DNA of 64,000 nucleotides from JAEUOS01 sp965279115. Lineage in GTDB: Bacteria; Pseudomonadota; Gammaproteobacteria; Burkholderiales; JAEUOS01. Position numbers and translations under genes: made by a program. The notes below the pieces were generated by a model that saw nothing but the letters and a program-made list of their open reading frames with translations, did no database searches and was not told the DNA's origin. Every line of letters starts with the position of its first letter. Within the stretch, counting starts at the first letter, position 1. Location: positions 3,348,001 to 3,412,000 of the forward strand of contig OZ257137.1 of the NCBI GenBank assembly GCA_965279115.1. The letters run 5' to 3'. This document shows, piece after piece, positions 8,629-17,908 of this stretch.

Positions 8629-9510
8629 GTGGCGGCCGCCGACCTGTTGCGCCTGATCGCCCTGGCCGCCTGCTGGGGGTTGGCGTTCGTGTTCATCCGC
8701 GTTGCGGTGCCATCCACCGGACCGTTCGCGCTGGTTGAATTGCGCGCCGGCATTGCCAGCGTCCTGCTGTATGGCTACCTGCGCGCCAGCGGCGTGCCGT
8801 TCGATCTGCGCCACAACTGGCCCCGCTATGCGGTCAGCGGCGCGGTCGGTTCAGCCATCCCGTTCGCCATGATCGCCACCGCGCAGACCGCACAGTCGGC
8901 GTCCTACAGCGTTGTACTGGTGGGCATGGCGCCGATGTTCTCCGCGCTCATTTCCGCCGTATGGACGGGCGAGCGCTTCACCTGGCAAAAAGGCGCGGGC
9001 CTTCTGATCGGATTGGCGGGCGTAGCCCTCCTGACCGGCTGGAATCCTTCTGCGGCCGAGGTGCCACCGTTCTGGGCCGTCGGATTGACCCTGGGCGCGG
9101 CGGCGCTCTATGGCGTAGCCGGTGTATATGCCAAAAAATACACCGCGAACATTCCGCCGCAGGCGCAGGCGACCGGTAGCCAGATGGCGTCCGCCATCAT
9201 GCTCCTGCCCCCTGCGTTGTTTGCGATGCCGCAAGCCATGCCGTCGCTGCTCGTATGGGCCAACATTGTCGCCCTCGCGGCGTTCTCCAGCGCACTGGCC
9301 TTCATGCTGTACTTCCGCCTGATCGCCAACATCGGTCCGGTGAAGACGGTGTCGGTCAACTATCTCACGCCCCTGTTCGGCGTGGCCGGCGGCGTGCTGT
9401 TCCTGGGCGAAAAGCTCACTGCCAACATCCTGCTGGGCGCCCTGGCGATATTTGCCGGCCTGACGCTGGTAATGATGCGTTCACCAGCGCCCGTCGGCCG
9501 GGCAACCTGA
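8629..9510 (+). CDS. EamA/DMT-family transporter
   Basis: A 293-residue membrane protein with ten predicted hydrophobic segments in two EamA repeats (about residues 5-135 and 145-290), for example LIALAACWGLAFVFIRVAV and LFGVAGGVLFLGEKL, the latter being the usual end of the second repeat. These proteins export small metabolites. It starts with GTG 16 bases after the amidase gene and lacks a clear ribosome site, so it is probably cotranscribed with it. The transported compound is unknown; position suggests a purine or a degradation product. Confidence 0.85.
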   Translation: MAAADLLRLIALAACWGLAFVFIRVAVPSTGPFALVELRAGIASVLLYGYLRASGVPFDLRHNWPRYAVSGAVGSAIPFAMIATAQTAQSASYSVVLVGMAPMFSALISAVWTGERFTWQKGAGLLIGLAGVALLTGWNPSAAEVPPFWAVGLTLGAAALYGVAGVYAKKYTANIPPQAQATGSQMASAIMLLPPALFAMPQAMPSLLVWANIVALAAFSSALAFMLYFRLIANIGPVKTVSVNYLTPLFGVAGGVLFLGEKLTANILLGALAIFAGLTLVMMRSPAPVGRAT

Positions 9511-9529
9511 CCGCCGCGGCGGTCAGGTT
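9504..9529. terminator. Palindromic hairpin between convergent genes
   Basis: A 26-base perfect palindrome, AACCTGACCGCC-GC-GGCGGTCAGGTT in effect, spans the stop codon of the EamA gene and faces the end of the ABC permease gene. It could terminate both transcripts; only short T-rich flanks follow. Confidence 0.5.
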
Positions 9530-9543
9530 CTGCTTCCTTGGCC

Positions 9544-10314
9544 TCAGGCGTTGGACTGCTGGCCGCGGTGCGCCCAGCCGGTCATGCGCTTCTCGATCCA
9601 GGCAAATACCTCATACATCGCCATGGCCATGATGGAGATGACGATCACGCCGGCGAACATGAGTGGCGTCTTGAGGCTGGAGGAAGCCGACATCATCAGG
9701 TAGCCGATACCGGCGTTCGATGCGCTGATTTCCGACACCACCGTGCCTACAAAGGCCAGGGTGATGGCGACCTTGAGCGACGCGAAGAAAAACGGCATCG
9801 AGCGCGGCAGTCCGACCTTGCGCAGGATTTCCACCCGGGTGGCGCCCAGCGCGCGCAGCACGTCTTCGAGTTCCGGCTCCAGCGTCGCAAGACCGGTGGC
9901 CACGTTGACGACGATCGGAAAGAACGAGATCAGGAAGGCCGTGACGATCGCCGGCGTTGTTCCGATGCCGAACCACACCACCAGAATGGGCACGAAGGCG
10001 GCTTTGGGGATGGAGTTGAAACCCACCAGTAGCGGGTAGCAGGCGCGGTAGATCAAGGCCGAGGAACCGAGCAGGCAGCCCAGGAAGATGCCCACGAGCA
10101 CTGCCACCCCGAAGCCGACCATGGTGGTCCAGAAGGTTTGCAACGCATGGTCGAAGATCGGCTTCTTGAACTCCAGCAGCGAATCCCAGATGGCGGTGGG
10201 CATCGGCAGGACGAACGGGTCGACCTTGAAACCCCGGCAGATGATCTCCCAGAGGACAAGGATGGCGACCACAAGCAATGTGGGGGCGTGTTTTTCAATC
10301 AGGTTCGTATTCAT
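9544..10314 (-). CDS. TauC/SsuC-type ABC transporter permease
   Basis: A 256-residue inner-membrane permease with about six hydrophobic segments and the cytoplasmic EAA-like loop (LRALGATRVEILRKVGLPRSMPF) that docks on the ATPase. It belongs to the BPD-transport family used for taurine, nitrate, thiamine-precursor and pyrimidine uptake. It is 20 bases downstream of its ATPase gene. No substrate-binding gene adjoins this pair; the paralogous binding proteins at 20194 or 45869 may serve it. Substrate unknown, probably a purine-pathway compound by context. Confidence 0.88.
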   Translation of the reverse strand: MNTNLIEKHAPTLLVVAILVLWEIICRGFKVDPFVLPMPTAIWDSLLEFKKPIFDHALQTFWTTMVGFGVAVLVGIFLGCLLGSSALIYRACYPLLVGFNSIPKAAFVPILVVWFGIGTTPAIVTAFLISFFPIVVNVATGLATLEPELEDVLRALGATRVEILRKVGLPRSMPFFFASLKVAITLAFVGTVVSEISASNAGIGYLMMSASSSLKTPLMFAGVIVISIMAMAMYEVFAWIEKRMTGWAHRGQQSNA

Positions 10315-10334
10315 GTGGATTCCGGTCGGGAAAC

Positions 10335-11120
10335 TCAGGACTTGCGGATCATGCCGATGTGTTCGCGCAGTTCGTGCACGATCTTGGAGAAAGGTTCGCT
10401 ATAGGTCACCTCGATGTCGCGCGGGCGCGGCAGGTCGATCTCGCGGCGGGCGAGAATGCGTCCCGGACGCTTGCTCATCACATATACAGTGTCGGCCAGG
10501 AAGGTGGCCTCGCGCAGGTCGTGCGTGACCAGCACCACCGTGAACGGGTTCTCGGCGTGCAGGTCGCGCAGCACGCACCACAATTCCTCGCGGGTGAAGG
10601 CATCCAGCGCGCCGAAGGGCTCGTCGAGCATCAGGAGCTTGGGTTCGTGCACCAGGGCGCGGCAGATCGAGGCGCGCTGCTGCATGCCGCCGGAGAGTTC
10701 CCACGGGAACTTGTTTTCCCAGCCGGCCAGGCCAACGGTACGGATGAGCTTGAGCGCGCGTTCCTCGAACTGCTCGCGCTTTTCCCGGTACTGCGATTTG
10801 AACGGTTCGACGATTTCGAGCGGCAGCAACACGTTGTCCAGCGTGGTGCGCCAGGGCAACAGGTTGGGCGCCTGGAACGCCATGCCGGTGATCTTGAGCG
10901 GGCCCGCGACTTGCCGCCCGTCGACGATCACCGTACCCTTCGAAGGCGGACGCAAGCCGGTGCACAGTTTCATGAATGTCGACTTGCCGCACCCGGAGGG
11001 GCCGACGATGGCGACGAATTCGTGTTCCTTGATGTCGACAGTGACTTCCTCGATGGCGAAATCCGCCGTCGGGTTGTATTTCAGCCAGACACGGTCAAAC
11101 TCGATAAATTTGTTGGACAT
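10335..11120 (-). CDS. TauB/SsuB-type ABC transporter ATP-binding protein
   Basis: A 261-residue ATPase powering the permease that follows. The Walker A motif is GPSGCGKST, the signature is LSGGMQQR, Walker B is LLMLDEPFGALD, and the switch histidine is in LVTHDLREA. The gene is divergent from xdhA; the gap contains the TTGTATACAA palindrome about 118 bases upstream of this start, so the transporter may be controlled together with xanthine dehydrogenase. Confidence 0.92.
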   Translation of the reverse strand: MSNKFIEFDRVWLKYNPTADFAIEEVTVDIKEHEFVAIVGPSGCGKSTFMKLCTGLRPPSKGTVIVDGRQVAGPLKITGMAFQAPNLLPWRTTLDNVLLPLEIVEPFKSQYREKREQFEERALKLIRTVGLAGWENKFPWELSGGMQQRASICRALVHEPKLLMLDEPFGALDAFTREELWCVLRDLHAENPFTVVLVTHDLREATFLADTVYVMSKRPGRILARREIDLPRPRDIEVTYSEPFSKIVHELREHIGMIRKS

Positions 11121-11236
11121 GGAATCAATCAGGCAGAGAAAGCGTCAGGGAAGCAACCGGACGTTGCAGCGTACGGGAAATCGCCGGGGGGGTGAACGAA
11201 CCGGCGCGGAATTTGCGTCAGTCCTGAGAGCGATGG

Positions 11237-11248
11237 ATTGTATACAAA
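11237..11248. promoter_or_regulatory. Putative GntR/FCD operator in the ABC-xdhA divergent region
   Basis: The perfect 10-base palindrome TTGTATACAA (11238-11247) sits 8 bases before the chosen xdhA ATG and in the divergent region. It is identical to the site upstream of puuE and the M20 deacylase gene. It agrees with the T-N-G-T...A-C-N-A type of FadR-subfamily GntR sites. Its position over the xdhA ribosome-binding region suggests repression. Confidence 0.6.
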
Positions 11249-11255
11249 GTTGATC

Positions 11256-12737
11256 ATGAGCGACCCTTGCATGAAATTCCTGCTGAATGGCCAGCCTGTC
11301 ACGGTGACGGACCTGCCTCCTACCACCACCCTTTTGCAATATCTGCGCCAGAGTTGTGCGCTGCCCGGCACCAAGGAAGGGTGCGCCGAGGGCGATTGCG
11401 GTGCCTGTACGGTCACCGTGTCCGATGTGGGCGCCGACGGACGACTCCGCCATCGCGCCGTGAACGCCTGCATCCAGTTCCTGCCGGCGCTGCATGGCAA
11501 GGCGGTGACCACGGTGGAAGGGGTTGCGGTAGGTGGCGAACCGCATCCGGTGCAGCAGGCGATGGTCGATTGCCATGCTTCGCAATGCGGGTTTTGCACG
11601 CCAGGCTTTGTCATGTCTCTCTACGCGGACTTCCGCAAGCAGACACCGCGTGTGGTAACGCGCCAGGAGGTTGACTGCCTGCTCTCGGGCAACCTGTGTC
11701 GATGCACCGGTTACCGGCCGATCGCGGATGCGGCGCAGCAGGCCCTCGCGGCGCCGCGCAGCCCGGCGGAATCGGCGCGTGACAAGACGCAGGAAAAGGC
11801 CTTGCGCAAGCTGGCCGGGGAATGCGACGAACTGGTCCTGGATGGCGCGGCGGGCAAATGGTTCACGCCCAAAAGCGAGGCCTCGCTGGCGCGCTGCCTG
11901 GCGGCGCATCCGGACGCCCGCATCATCGCCGGCCTCACCGATGTGGGTCTGTGGGCAACCAAGCAGTTGCGCACCTTTGAAAAGCTCGTGCTGGTCAGTG
12001 AAATCGACACCCTGCGCCGGGTCGGCGTGGCTGGCGGCCATCTGGAGATCGGCGCGTCCGTGACCTGGAGCGAGGCCATGCCGCAGCTGTTGCGCCACTG
12101 GCCGGACATGACCGATCTGATGGTGCGCTTCGCCTCTCCGCCGGTGCGCAATAGTGCCACCGTTGGGGGCAACGTCGCCAACGGTTCACCGATTGGCGAC
12201 TCGATGCCTGCCTTCATCGCCTTGGGGGCGGAGGTGGTCCTGCGCTGCCTCTCCGGCGAACGCGCCATGCCGCTGGAGGCGTTCTATCTGGCCTATCAGA
12301 AGACCGCACTGGCCGCCGGCGAGTACGTGGCCGCGATCCGGGTGCCGCTGCCTGCCCGGCAACAGCGGTTTCGCATCTACAAGATTTCCAAGCGCTTTGA
12401 CCAGGATATCTCCGCACTATGTGGCGGCTTCATGGTCCGACTTGAGCAAGGCATGGTGCGCGAGGCGCGCATCGCGTTCGGCGGGATGGCGGCGACTCCC
12501 AAGCGCGCGACGCACGCCGAACAGGCGCTGCTCGGGCGAACGCTCGATGAAACGAGCTTGCTCGCGGCCCAGGATGCGCTGCAAAGCGACTTCCAGCCGA
12601 TTTCCGACATGCGCTCCAGCGCCGACTACCGGCGCCAGGTGGCGCGCAATCTGGTCAAGCGGTTCTTTCTGGAGATCGCGTCCACCGGGGCGCAAAAGCC
12701 CGCGTTGCATGTTGCCGATCTGGAGGTGTTGCCATGA
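11256..12737 (+). CDS. xdhA: Xanthine dehydrogenase small subunit (2Fe-2S/FAD)
   Basis: A 493-residue protein joining two [2Fe-2S] domains to an FAD-binding domain. It carries electrons from the molybdenum site to NAD in hypoxanthine and xanthine oxidation to urate. The plant-type cluster cysteines are in GTKEGCAEGDCGACTV and NACIQF; the second cluster is in CHASQCGFCTPG and GNLCRCTGYRP. The FAD domain begins near GKWFTPKSEASL, with TVGGNVANGSPIGD in the flavin site. The ATG at 11256 was chosen; an ATG at 11271 (MKFLLNGQ) is equally plausible since neither has a clear Shine-Dalgarno. It overlaps xdhB by ATGA. Confidence 0.94.
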   Translation: MSDPCMKFLLNGQPVTVTDLPPTTTLLQYLRQSCALPGTKEGCAEGDCGACTVTVSDVGADGRLRHRAVNACIQFLPALHGKAVTTVEGVAVGGEPHPVQQAMVDCHASQCGFCTPGFVMSLYADFRKQTPRVVTRQEVDCLLSGNLCRCTGYRPIADAAQQALAAPRSPAESARDKTQEKALRKLAGECDELVLDGAAGKWFTPKSEASLARCLAAHPDARIIAGLTDVGLWATKQLRTFEKLVLVSEIDTLRRVGVAGGHLEIGASVTWSEAMPQLLRHWPDMTDLMVRFASPPVRNSATVGGNVANGSPIGDSMPAFIALGAEVVLRCLSGERAMPLEAFYLAYQKTALAAGEYVAAIRVPLPARQQRFRIYKISKRFDQDISALCGGFMVRLEQGMVREARIAFGGMAATPKRATHAEQALLGRTLDETSLLAAQDALQSDFQPISDMRSSADYRRQVARNLVKRFFLEIASTGAQKPALHVADLEVLP

Positions 12738-15058
12738 AGCGCGATTTGCCTGAAGGCGCGGTCCGCAGCGGCGCGGTAGGCGCTGCCCTGCCGCATGACA
12801 GCGCGCACCTGCATGTGGCCGGCGCGGCAACCTACATCGACGATATTCCGGAGGTGGCCGGGACCCTGCACATCGCGGTGGGGATGAGCACGATTGCGCG
12901 CGGCCGCCTCATCGCCATGCAACTCGACCGCGTGCGCGCAGCGGCGGGCGTGGTCGCCGTGCTGTGGCATGCCGACATTCCCGGCGAAAAGATCATCGGC
13001 CCGGTCAAGCACGACGAACCGGTGTTCGCGATCGATCGGGTGGAATACATCGGTCAGCCCCTGTTTGCCGTCGTCGCCACCTCGCTTGATGCGGCGCGTC
13101 GCGCCGCCCGGCTGGCGCAAGTGACTTACGGGGAAGAAACGCCCATCCTCGACTACGACGACGCCATCCGCGCCAACTCGCATGTGTTGCCGCCCATGAC
13201 GTTGGTCACCGGTGACGCGAAAGCCGCGATCGCCGCGGCGCCGTACCGGCTTGCCAACCGCCTGCACATCGGCGGTCAGGAGCAGTTCTACCTGGAGGGG
13301 CAGATTGCCTACGCCTGCCCGAAGGAGGACGGGCAGATGCTGGTGTACTCATCCACCCAGCACCCCACCGAAACCCAATTCACCGTCGCCCATGTCCTCG
13401 GCCTGGCGCCGACCCAGGTGGTGGTGGAATGCCGCCGCATGGGCGGTGCGTTCGGCGGCAAGGAAACCCAGGCGGCCTACTTTGCAGCGGTAGCCGCACT
13501 GGCCGCGGCCAAGCTCAAGCGGCCGGTGAAATTTCGCGTCGACCGCGATGATGACTTCATGCTCACCGGCAAGCGCCATGAGTTCCGCGCCGATTACGAA
13601 GTCGGTTTCGATGCCAGCGGCCGCATCCTCGGGCTCGAGATGACGCTGGCCTCGCGCTGCGGCTGGTCGGCCGATCTGTCCGGCTCGGTCAATGACCGCG
13701 CGGTGATGCATGCCTCGAATGCCTACCATCTGGCCAACGTCACCATCCACTCGTTGCGGCTGAAGACCAACCAGCAGTCGGCCAATGCATTCCGTGGCTT
13801 CGGCGGCCCGCAAGGCATCCTCGCCGGGGAGCATGTGATCGACGACATCGCCCGCCACCTGAAGCTCGATTCGCTGGCGGTGCGCAAGGCCAATTTCTAC
13901 GCGTCGGACCCGCCCAGCCCGCGCGCGGTAACGCACTACGACATGCGGGTCGAGGATAACGTCATCCACGAACTGGTGGCCGAGCTCGAGGCCTCGAGCG
14001 AGTATGCGAAGCGCCGCCGGATGGCCGATGAGTGGAATGCCCGCGAGCCGGTGATCAAGCGCGGGCTCGCGCTCACGCCGGTGATGTTCGGCATTTCCTT
14101 TACCGCTTCCTTCCTCAACCAGGCGGGTGCATTGCTGCACGTGTACCAGGACGGCAGCGTCATGATCAACCATGCCGCCACCGAGATGGGGCAGGGGGTC
14201 TATACCAAGGTGGCGCAGGTGGTGGCGCAGGAATTCGGGCTGGAGTTGCGGCAGGTGCGCATCACCGCGACCGATACCAGCAAGGTGCCCAACACCTCAC
14301 CCACAGCGGCCTCCAGCGGCGCCGATTTGAACGGCAAGGCGGCGCAGGCGGCCGCGCGCGAGATCAAGGCACGCCTGGCGGCCTTCTGCGCAGCCACGCA
14401 CGGCATCGACGCGACGGCAGTCGAGTTTCACGACGGGCGGGTCAAGGCCGGCGAGTGGGAGCGTTCCTGGGAGGAGGTCGTGCGCGGCGCCTACATGGCG
14501 CGCGTATCGCTCTCAAGCACGGGTTTCTACGCCGTGCCCAAGGTGGGTTTCAATCCAGCCACCCTGAAGGGGCGGCCGTTCTATTACTTCGCCTATGGTG
14601 CAGCGGTGGCAGAGGTGGCGATCGACACCCTCACCGGCGAATCGAAGCTGTTGCGCGCCGACGTGCTGCACGACGTAGGGCGCTCGCTCAACCCGGCGAT
14701 CGATCGTGGCCAGGTCGAGGGAGGGTTCGTTCAGGGCATGGGGTGGCTTACCAGCGAGGAACTGGTCTGGGACGCCAAGGGGCGCCTGCGTACCCATGCG
14801 CCTTCCACCTACAAGATCCCGGTGTCCTCCGACGTGCCGGCGGCGTTTTACGTCAACTTGTGGGAGCGCGGCGAGAATGTCGAGGACTCCATTTTCCGCA
14901 GCAAGGCGGTCGGTGAACCGCCGCTGATGCTGGCCACTTCGGTGTTCTTCGCCATTCGCGATGCGGTCGCCGCGGCACGCGGCGGTGTGCCCGCGCTAGA
15001 CGCGCCTGCCACGCCTGAACGCATCCTGTTCGCTTGTGGCGCGGGGCCTGTCGCTTGA
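12734..15058 (+). CDS. xdhB: Xanthine dehydrogenase large (molybdopterin) subunit
   Basis: A 774-residue molybdenum-cofactor subunit where hypoxanthine and xanthine are hydroxylated. Visible signatures are GGAFGGKE, the substrate-orienting arginine in ANAFRGFGGPQG, the cofactor stretch EMGQGVYTK, and the catalytic glutamate E728 in KAVGEPP. The length and order match the bacterial split XDH, with XdhA as partner and XdhC as the cofactor chaperone downstream. The start overlaps the xdhA stop in ATGA and the end overlaps the xdhC start, so the three are translationally coupled. Confidence 0.96.
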   Translation: MKRDLPEGAVRSGAVGAALPHDSAHLHVAGAATYIDDIPEVAGTLHIAVGMSTIARGRLIAMQLDRVRAAAGVVAVLWHADIPGEKIIGPVKHDEPVFAIDRVEYIGQPLFAVVATSLDAARRAARLAQVTYGEETPILDYDDAIRANSHVLPPMTLVTGDAKAAIAAAPYRLANRLHIGGQEQFYLEGQIAYACPKEDGQMLVYSSTQHPTETQFTVAHVLGLAPTQVVVECRRMGGAFGGKETQAAYFAAVAALAAAKLKRPVKFRVDRDDDFMLTGKRHEFRADYEVGFDASGRILGLEMTLASRCGWSADLSGSVNDRAVMHASNAYHLANVTIHSLRLKTNQQSANAFRGFGGPQGILAGEHVIDDIARHLKLDSLAVRKANFYASDPPSPRAVTHYDMRVEDNVIHELVAELEASSEYAKRRRMADEWNAREPVIKRGLALTPVMFGISFTASFLNQAGALLHVYQDGSVMINHAATEMGQGVYTKVAQVVAQEFGLELRQVRITATDTSKVPNTSPTAASSGADLNGKAAQAAAREIKARLAAFCAATHGIDATAVEFHDGRVKAGEWERSWEEVVRGAYMARVSLSSTGFYAVPKVGFNPATLKGRPFYYFAYGAAVAEVAIDTLTGESKLLRADVLHDVGRSLNPAIDRGQVEGGFVQGMGWLTSEELVWDAKGRLRTHAPSTYKIPVSSDVPAAFYVNLWERGENVEDSIFRSKAVGEPPLMLATSVFFAIRDAVAAARGGVPALDAPATPERILFACGAGPVA

Positions 15059-15924
15059 GCGCCGTACTCGACCGCAAGGCGCGTGCGCTGCTGGCCGAAT
15101 GTGCCCGCGCCGGCGAGGATTGCGTGGTCGTGGTCGTTGAGCACGTGGACGGCTCGGTTCCCCGTGAGCGCGGCGCCGCCATGCTGGTGAGTACCCGCAC
15201 GATTGCCGGCACCATCGGTGGCGGGCATCTCGAGTTGAAGTCGGTCGCCATTGCGCGGGAAATGTTGTCGCGAGAGGCCGATTCGGCGAGCGGGTCCATC
15301 CGACGTTTCCCGTTGGGGCCGGCGCTTGGGCAATGTTGTGGCGGTGTGGCCCATGTGGCGTTTCATGTGTGCCTTGCCGGTATCGCGCCGCCGGGCCTTC
15401 AATTGTCGGCGCCTGCGGCGCTGTTCGACCTGCAGTTGTTCGGCGCGGGGCATGTGGGTCAGGCGCTTGTGGATGTACTGGCCGGGGTCGATTGCAACAT
15501 CACCTGGATAGACAGCCGCGAGCAGCAGTTCCCGGAGCGGGTGCCGGCCAATGCGCGGGTTGAATTCAGCGAGGCGCCGCAGGAGGAGGTGGCGGCCGCG
15601 CCGGCGCATGCGTTCTATCTGGTCATGACGCATAGCCATGCACTGGACTTCGCGATCATCGAGCGGATATTGCGGCGTGATGATGCCGGGTTCGCAGGCC
15701 TGATCGGCTCGCGAACCAAGCGTGTCACCTTCGAGCGGAGGCTGCGCGAACGCGGTGTCCCGCAGGCGGCGATCGATCGCATGGTGTGCCCGATCGGTGT
15801 ACCCGACATCGCGGGCAAGGCCCCGGGCGTCGTGGCCATCGCTGTGGCGGCGCAGTTGCTTGCGGTTGCGACGATCCAATCCGGGGCACGGGCCGACTTG
15901 GCCGACATTTCCCACACTCGCTGA
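15055..15924 (+). CDS. xdhC: Xanthine dehydrogenase accessory protein XdhC
   Basis: A 289-residue chaperone that binds molybdenum cofactor, promotes its sulfuration and inserts it in XdhB. It has the N-terminal XdhC/CoxI region with LGPALGQCCGGV and a C-terminal Rossmann domain starting LQLFGAGHVGQALVDVL, ending in the family-typical region RTKRVTFERRLRERGV and GKAPGVVAIAVAAQLL. The TTG at 15055 overlaps the xdhB stop (TTGA) and gives the usual N-terminus; an in-frame TTG at 15034 would lengthen it by seven residues. Confidence 0.9.
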   Translation: MSAVLDRKARALLAECARAGEDCVVVVVEHVDGSVPRERGAAMLVSTRTIAGTIGGGHLELKSVAIAREMLSREADSASGSIRRFPLGPALGQCCGGVAHVAFHVCLAGIAPPGLQLSAPAALFDLQLFGAGHVGQALVDVLAGVDCNITWIDSREQQFPERVPANARVEFSEAPQEEVAAAPAHAFYLVMTHSHALDFAIIERILRRDDAGFAGLIGSRTKRVTFERRLRERGVPQAAIDRMVCPIGVPDIAGKAPGVVAIAVAAQLLAVATIQSGARADLADISHTR

Positions 15925-16080
15925 CGCACCAATTCTGCCCCTGCAGCGACTGTTTGCACCGTTGAGGTGCAAGGAGGGTCTGTTCGTCTTGCCAAGGGTG
16001 TCGTTCGCAGTGGTTTTGACATGGCATATCCATTGCTCACATTGACGGCGTAATGCCTTTACGTCAACGGGAGCAATGCG

Positions 16081-17058
16081 ATGAGCAAGTGGAAGTGGGT
16101 GCGCGGTGCGGCGGCGATGTGTCTTGCGCTGGCGGGGGCGGGTGCGACCGCACAGGAGAAGCTGACCTTTCTGACCAGCTGGTATGCGCAGGCCGAGCAT
16201 GGTGGGTTCTACCAGGCGCTGGCCAAGGGTATCTACAAGAAATATGGCCTTGATGTCACTGTCAAGATGGGCGGACCGCAGGTCAATGCGCAGCAACTTC
16301 TTCTGGCTGGCCAGGCTGACCTCATCATGGGCTATGACTTCCAGGTCCTGAAAGGCCTCGAGCAGGGGTTCCCGATGGTGACCGTGGCCACCTCCTTCCA
16401 GAACGACCTGCAAGGCATGCTGGCCCATGCCGATGTGGCCAACCTCGGCAGCCTCAAGGGCAAGACCATCCTGGTGGCGACCTCGGGCCGTTCGACCTGG
16501 TGGCCCTGGCTCAAGGCCAAGTACGGCTACACCGAGGACCAGGTGCGCCCGTACACGTTCAACCTGCAGCCGTTCTTTGCCGACAAGACCATCGCCCAGC
16601 AGGGCTACCTGTCTTCCGAGCCCTTCCAGGCTGAGAAGAACAAGGTACCTTCCAAGTTCTTCCTGTTCGCCAACGACGGCTATCCGCCCTATGGCACGAC
16701 CATGGTCACCACGCAGAAGCTGGCCAAGGACAAGCCGGACACGGTGGCGCGCTTTGTGCGCGCTTCCATCGAAGGCTGGAAGAGCTACATGGAGGATCCG
16801 ACTGCCGGCAATGAACTCATCAAGAAAGACAACCCGAACATGAAGGACGACCAGCTTGCTTACGCGCTGACCAAATTGCGTGAGTACAAGCTGGTGGGCG
16901 GCGGTGATGCGGCCAAGGCGGGCATCGGCATCATGACCGAGGAACGCTGGAAGAAGACCTTCGACTACATGGTCTCGCAGGATCTGCTCAAGAAGGATGT
17001 GGACTGGAAACAGGCCTTCACCACGCAATTCGTGCGCGATTTGCGCGTCATGCCCTGA
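16081..17058 (+). CDS. ABC transporter substrate-binding protein (NMT1/ThiY-like)
   Basis: A 325-residue periplasmic protein with signal peptide at about residues 1-25 (cleavage near ATAQ/EK). The body begins LTFLTSWYAQAEHGGFYQALAKGIYKKYGLDV, the pattern of the NMT1/ThiY/SsuA superfamily that binds aromatic or pyrimidine-like ligands. GGGAGC-like sequence (CGGGAGCA) precedes the ATG. It is followed by ATPase, permease and 8-oxoguanine deaminase genes, so it is probably the binding protein of that importer, perhaps for a purine. The ligand is inferred from context only. Confidence 0.88.
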   Translation: MSKWKWVRGAAAMCLALAGAGATAQEKLTFLTSWYAQAEHGGFYQALAKGIYKKYGLDVTVKMGGPQVNAQQLLLAGQADLIMGYDFQVLKGLEQGFPMVTVATSFQNDLQGMLAHADVANLGSLKGKTILVATSGRSTWWPWLKAKYGYTEDQVRPYTFNLQPFFADKTIAQQGYLSSEPFQAEKNKVPSKFFLFANDGYPPYGTTMVTTQKLAKDKPDTVARFVRASIEGWKSYMEDPTAGNELIKKDNPNMKDDQLAYALTKLREYKLVGGGDAAKAGIGIMTEERWKKTFDYMVSQDLLKKDVDWKQAFTTQFVRDLRVMP

Positions 17059-17079
17059 CCGTCCAGCATTGGGTTTGCG

Positions 17080-17898
17080 ATGAGCTTGACTGAGCAGGTG
17101 CCGCAGGCGGCCGGCGGTTCGGAGGTTGTCGACCTGTGGGGTGTCGAAAAGGTCTATGGCAACGGCACCCGCGCCCTCGCCGAGACCAGCCTCAAGTTCC
17201 ACGCAGGGGAATTCATCACCCTGCTGGGGCCTTCCGGGTGCGGAAAAAGCACCCTGCTGAAGATGGTGGCCGGTCTCGCCGAGCCCAGCAACGGCAGGAT
17301 CCGCTGGTGGAACGGTCCGCTGGAGTCGACCGGCGGCCCCGGGCGCAAGCTGGTGATGGTGTTTCAGGACGCCACCCTCATGCCATGGGCGCGGGTGGCT
17401 GCCAATGTGCGCTTGCCACTGGACTTGGCGGGTGTGGATGCCGCCACTGCCGACCGTCAGGTTGAGCAGGCGTTGAAAATGGTCGGGCTGGAGCGCTTCG
17501 CCAAGGCCTATCCGCGCGAATTGTCCGGCGGCATGCAGATGCGCGCCTCGATTGCCCGTGCGCTGGTGACAGAGCCGGACCTGCTGTTGATGGACGAGCC
17601 GTTCGGGGCGCTCGACGAGATCACGCGCAACCGCCTGGATGGTGACCTGCGTGACCTGTGGGCGGCCAAGGGGCTCACGGTCGTGTTCGTCACCCACAGC
17701 ATCTACGAGGCGGTGTTTCTCTCCACCCGGGTGGTGGTGATGTCGGCCCGTCCGGGGCGCGTGACCCACGAACTGTTGATCGACGAGCCGCATCCGCGCG
17801 GCGACGCCTTTCGTGTGTCGCAGCGCTTCGCGGGGTATTGCAAGGTCCTCTCCGAGGCGCTTGCCGATGCCAGTGCGATGGGGGTCACGGACCAATGA
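17080..17898 (+). CDS. TauB-type ABC transporter ATP-binding protein
   Basis: A 272-residue ATPase: Walker A GPSGCGKST, signature LSGGMQMR, Walker B LLLMDEPFGALDE, and switch VFVTHSIYEA. It lies 21 bases after its substrate-binding gene and 10 bases before its permease gene, forming a complete importer. It is only partly similar to the ATPase at 10335-11120, so the two transporters are distinct rather than a recent duplicate. Confidence 0.92.
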   Translation: MSLTEQVPQAAGGSEVVDLWGVEKVYGNGTRALAETSLKFHAGEFITLLGPSGCGKSTLLKMVAGLAEPSNGRIRWWNGPLESTGGPGRKLVMVFQDATLMPWARVAANVRLPLDLAGVDAATADRQVEQALKMVGLERFAKAYPRELSGGMQMRASIARALVTEPDLLLMDEPFGALDEITRNRLDGDLRDLWAAKGLTVVFVTHSIYEAVFLSTRVVVMSARPGRVTHELLIDEPHPRGDAFRVSQRFAGYCKVLSEALADASAMGVTDQ

Positions 17899-17908
17899 AG
17901 GTACGCGC

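Noticed and set aside
11238..11255. TTG start for xdhA at 11238
   Set aside because: This codon lies in the operator palindrome and would add six residues not usual in the family.
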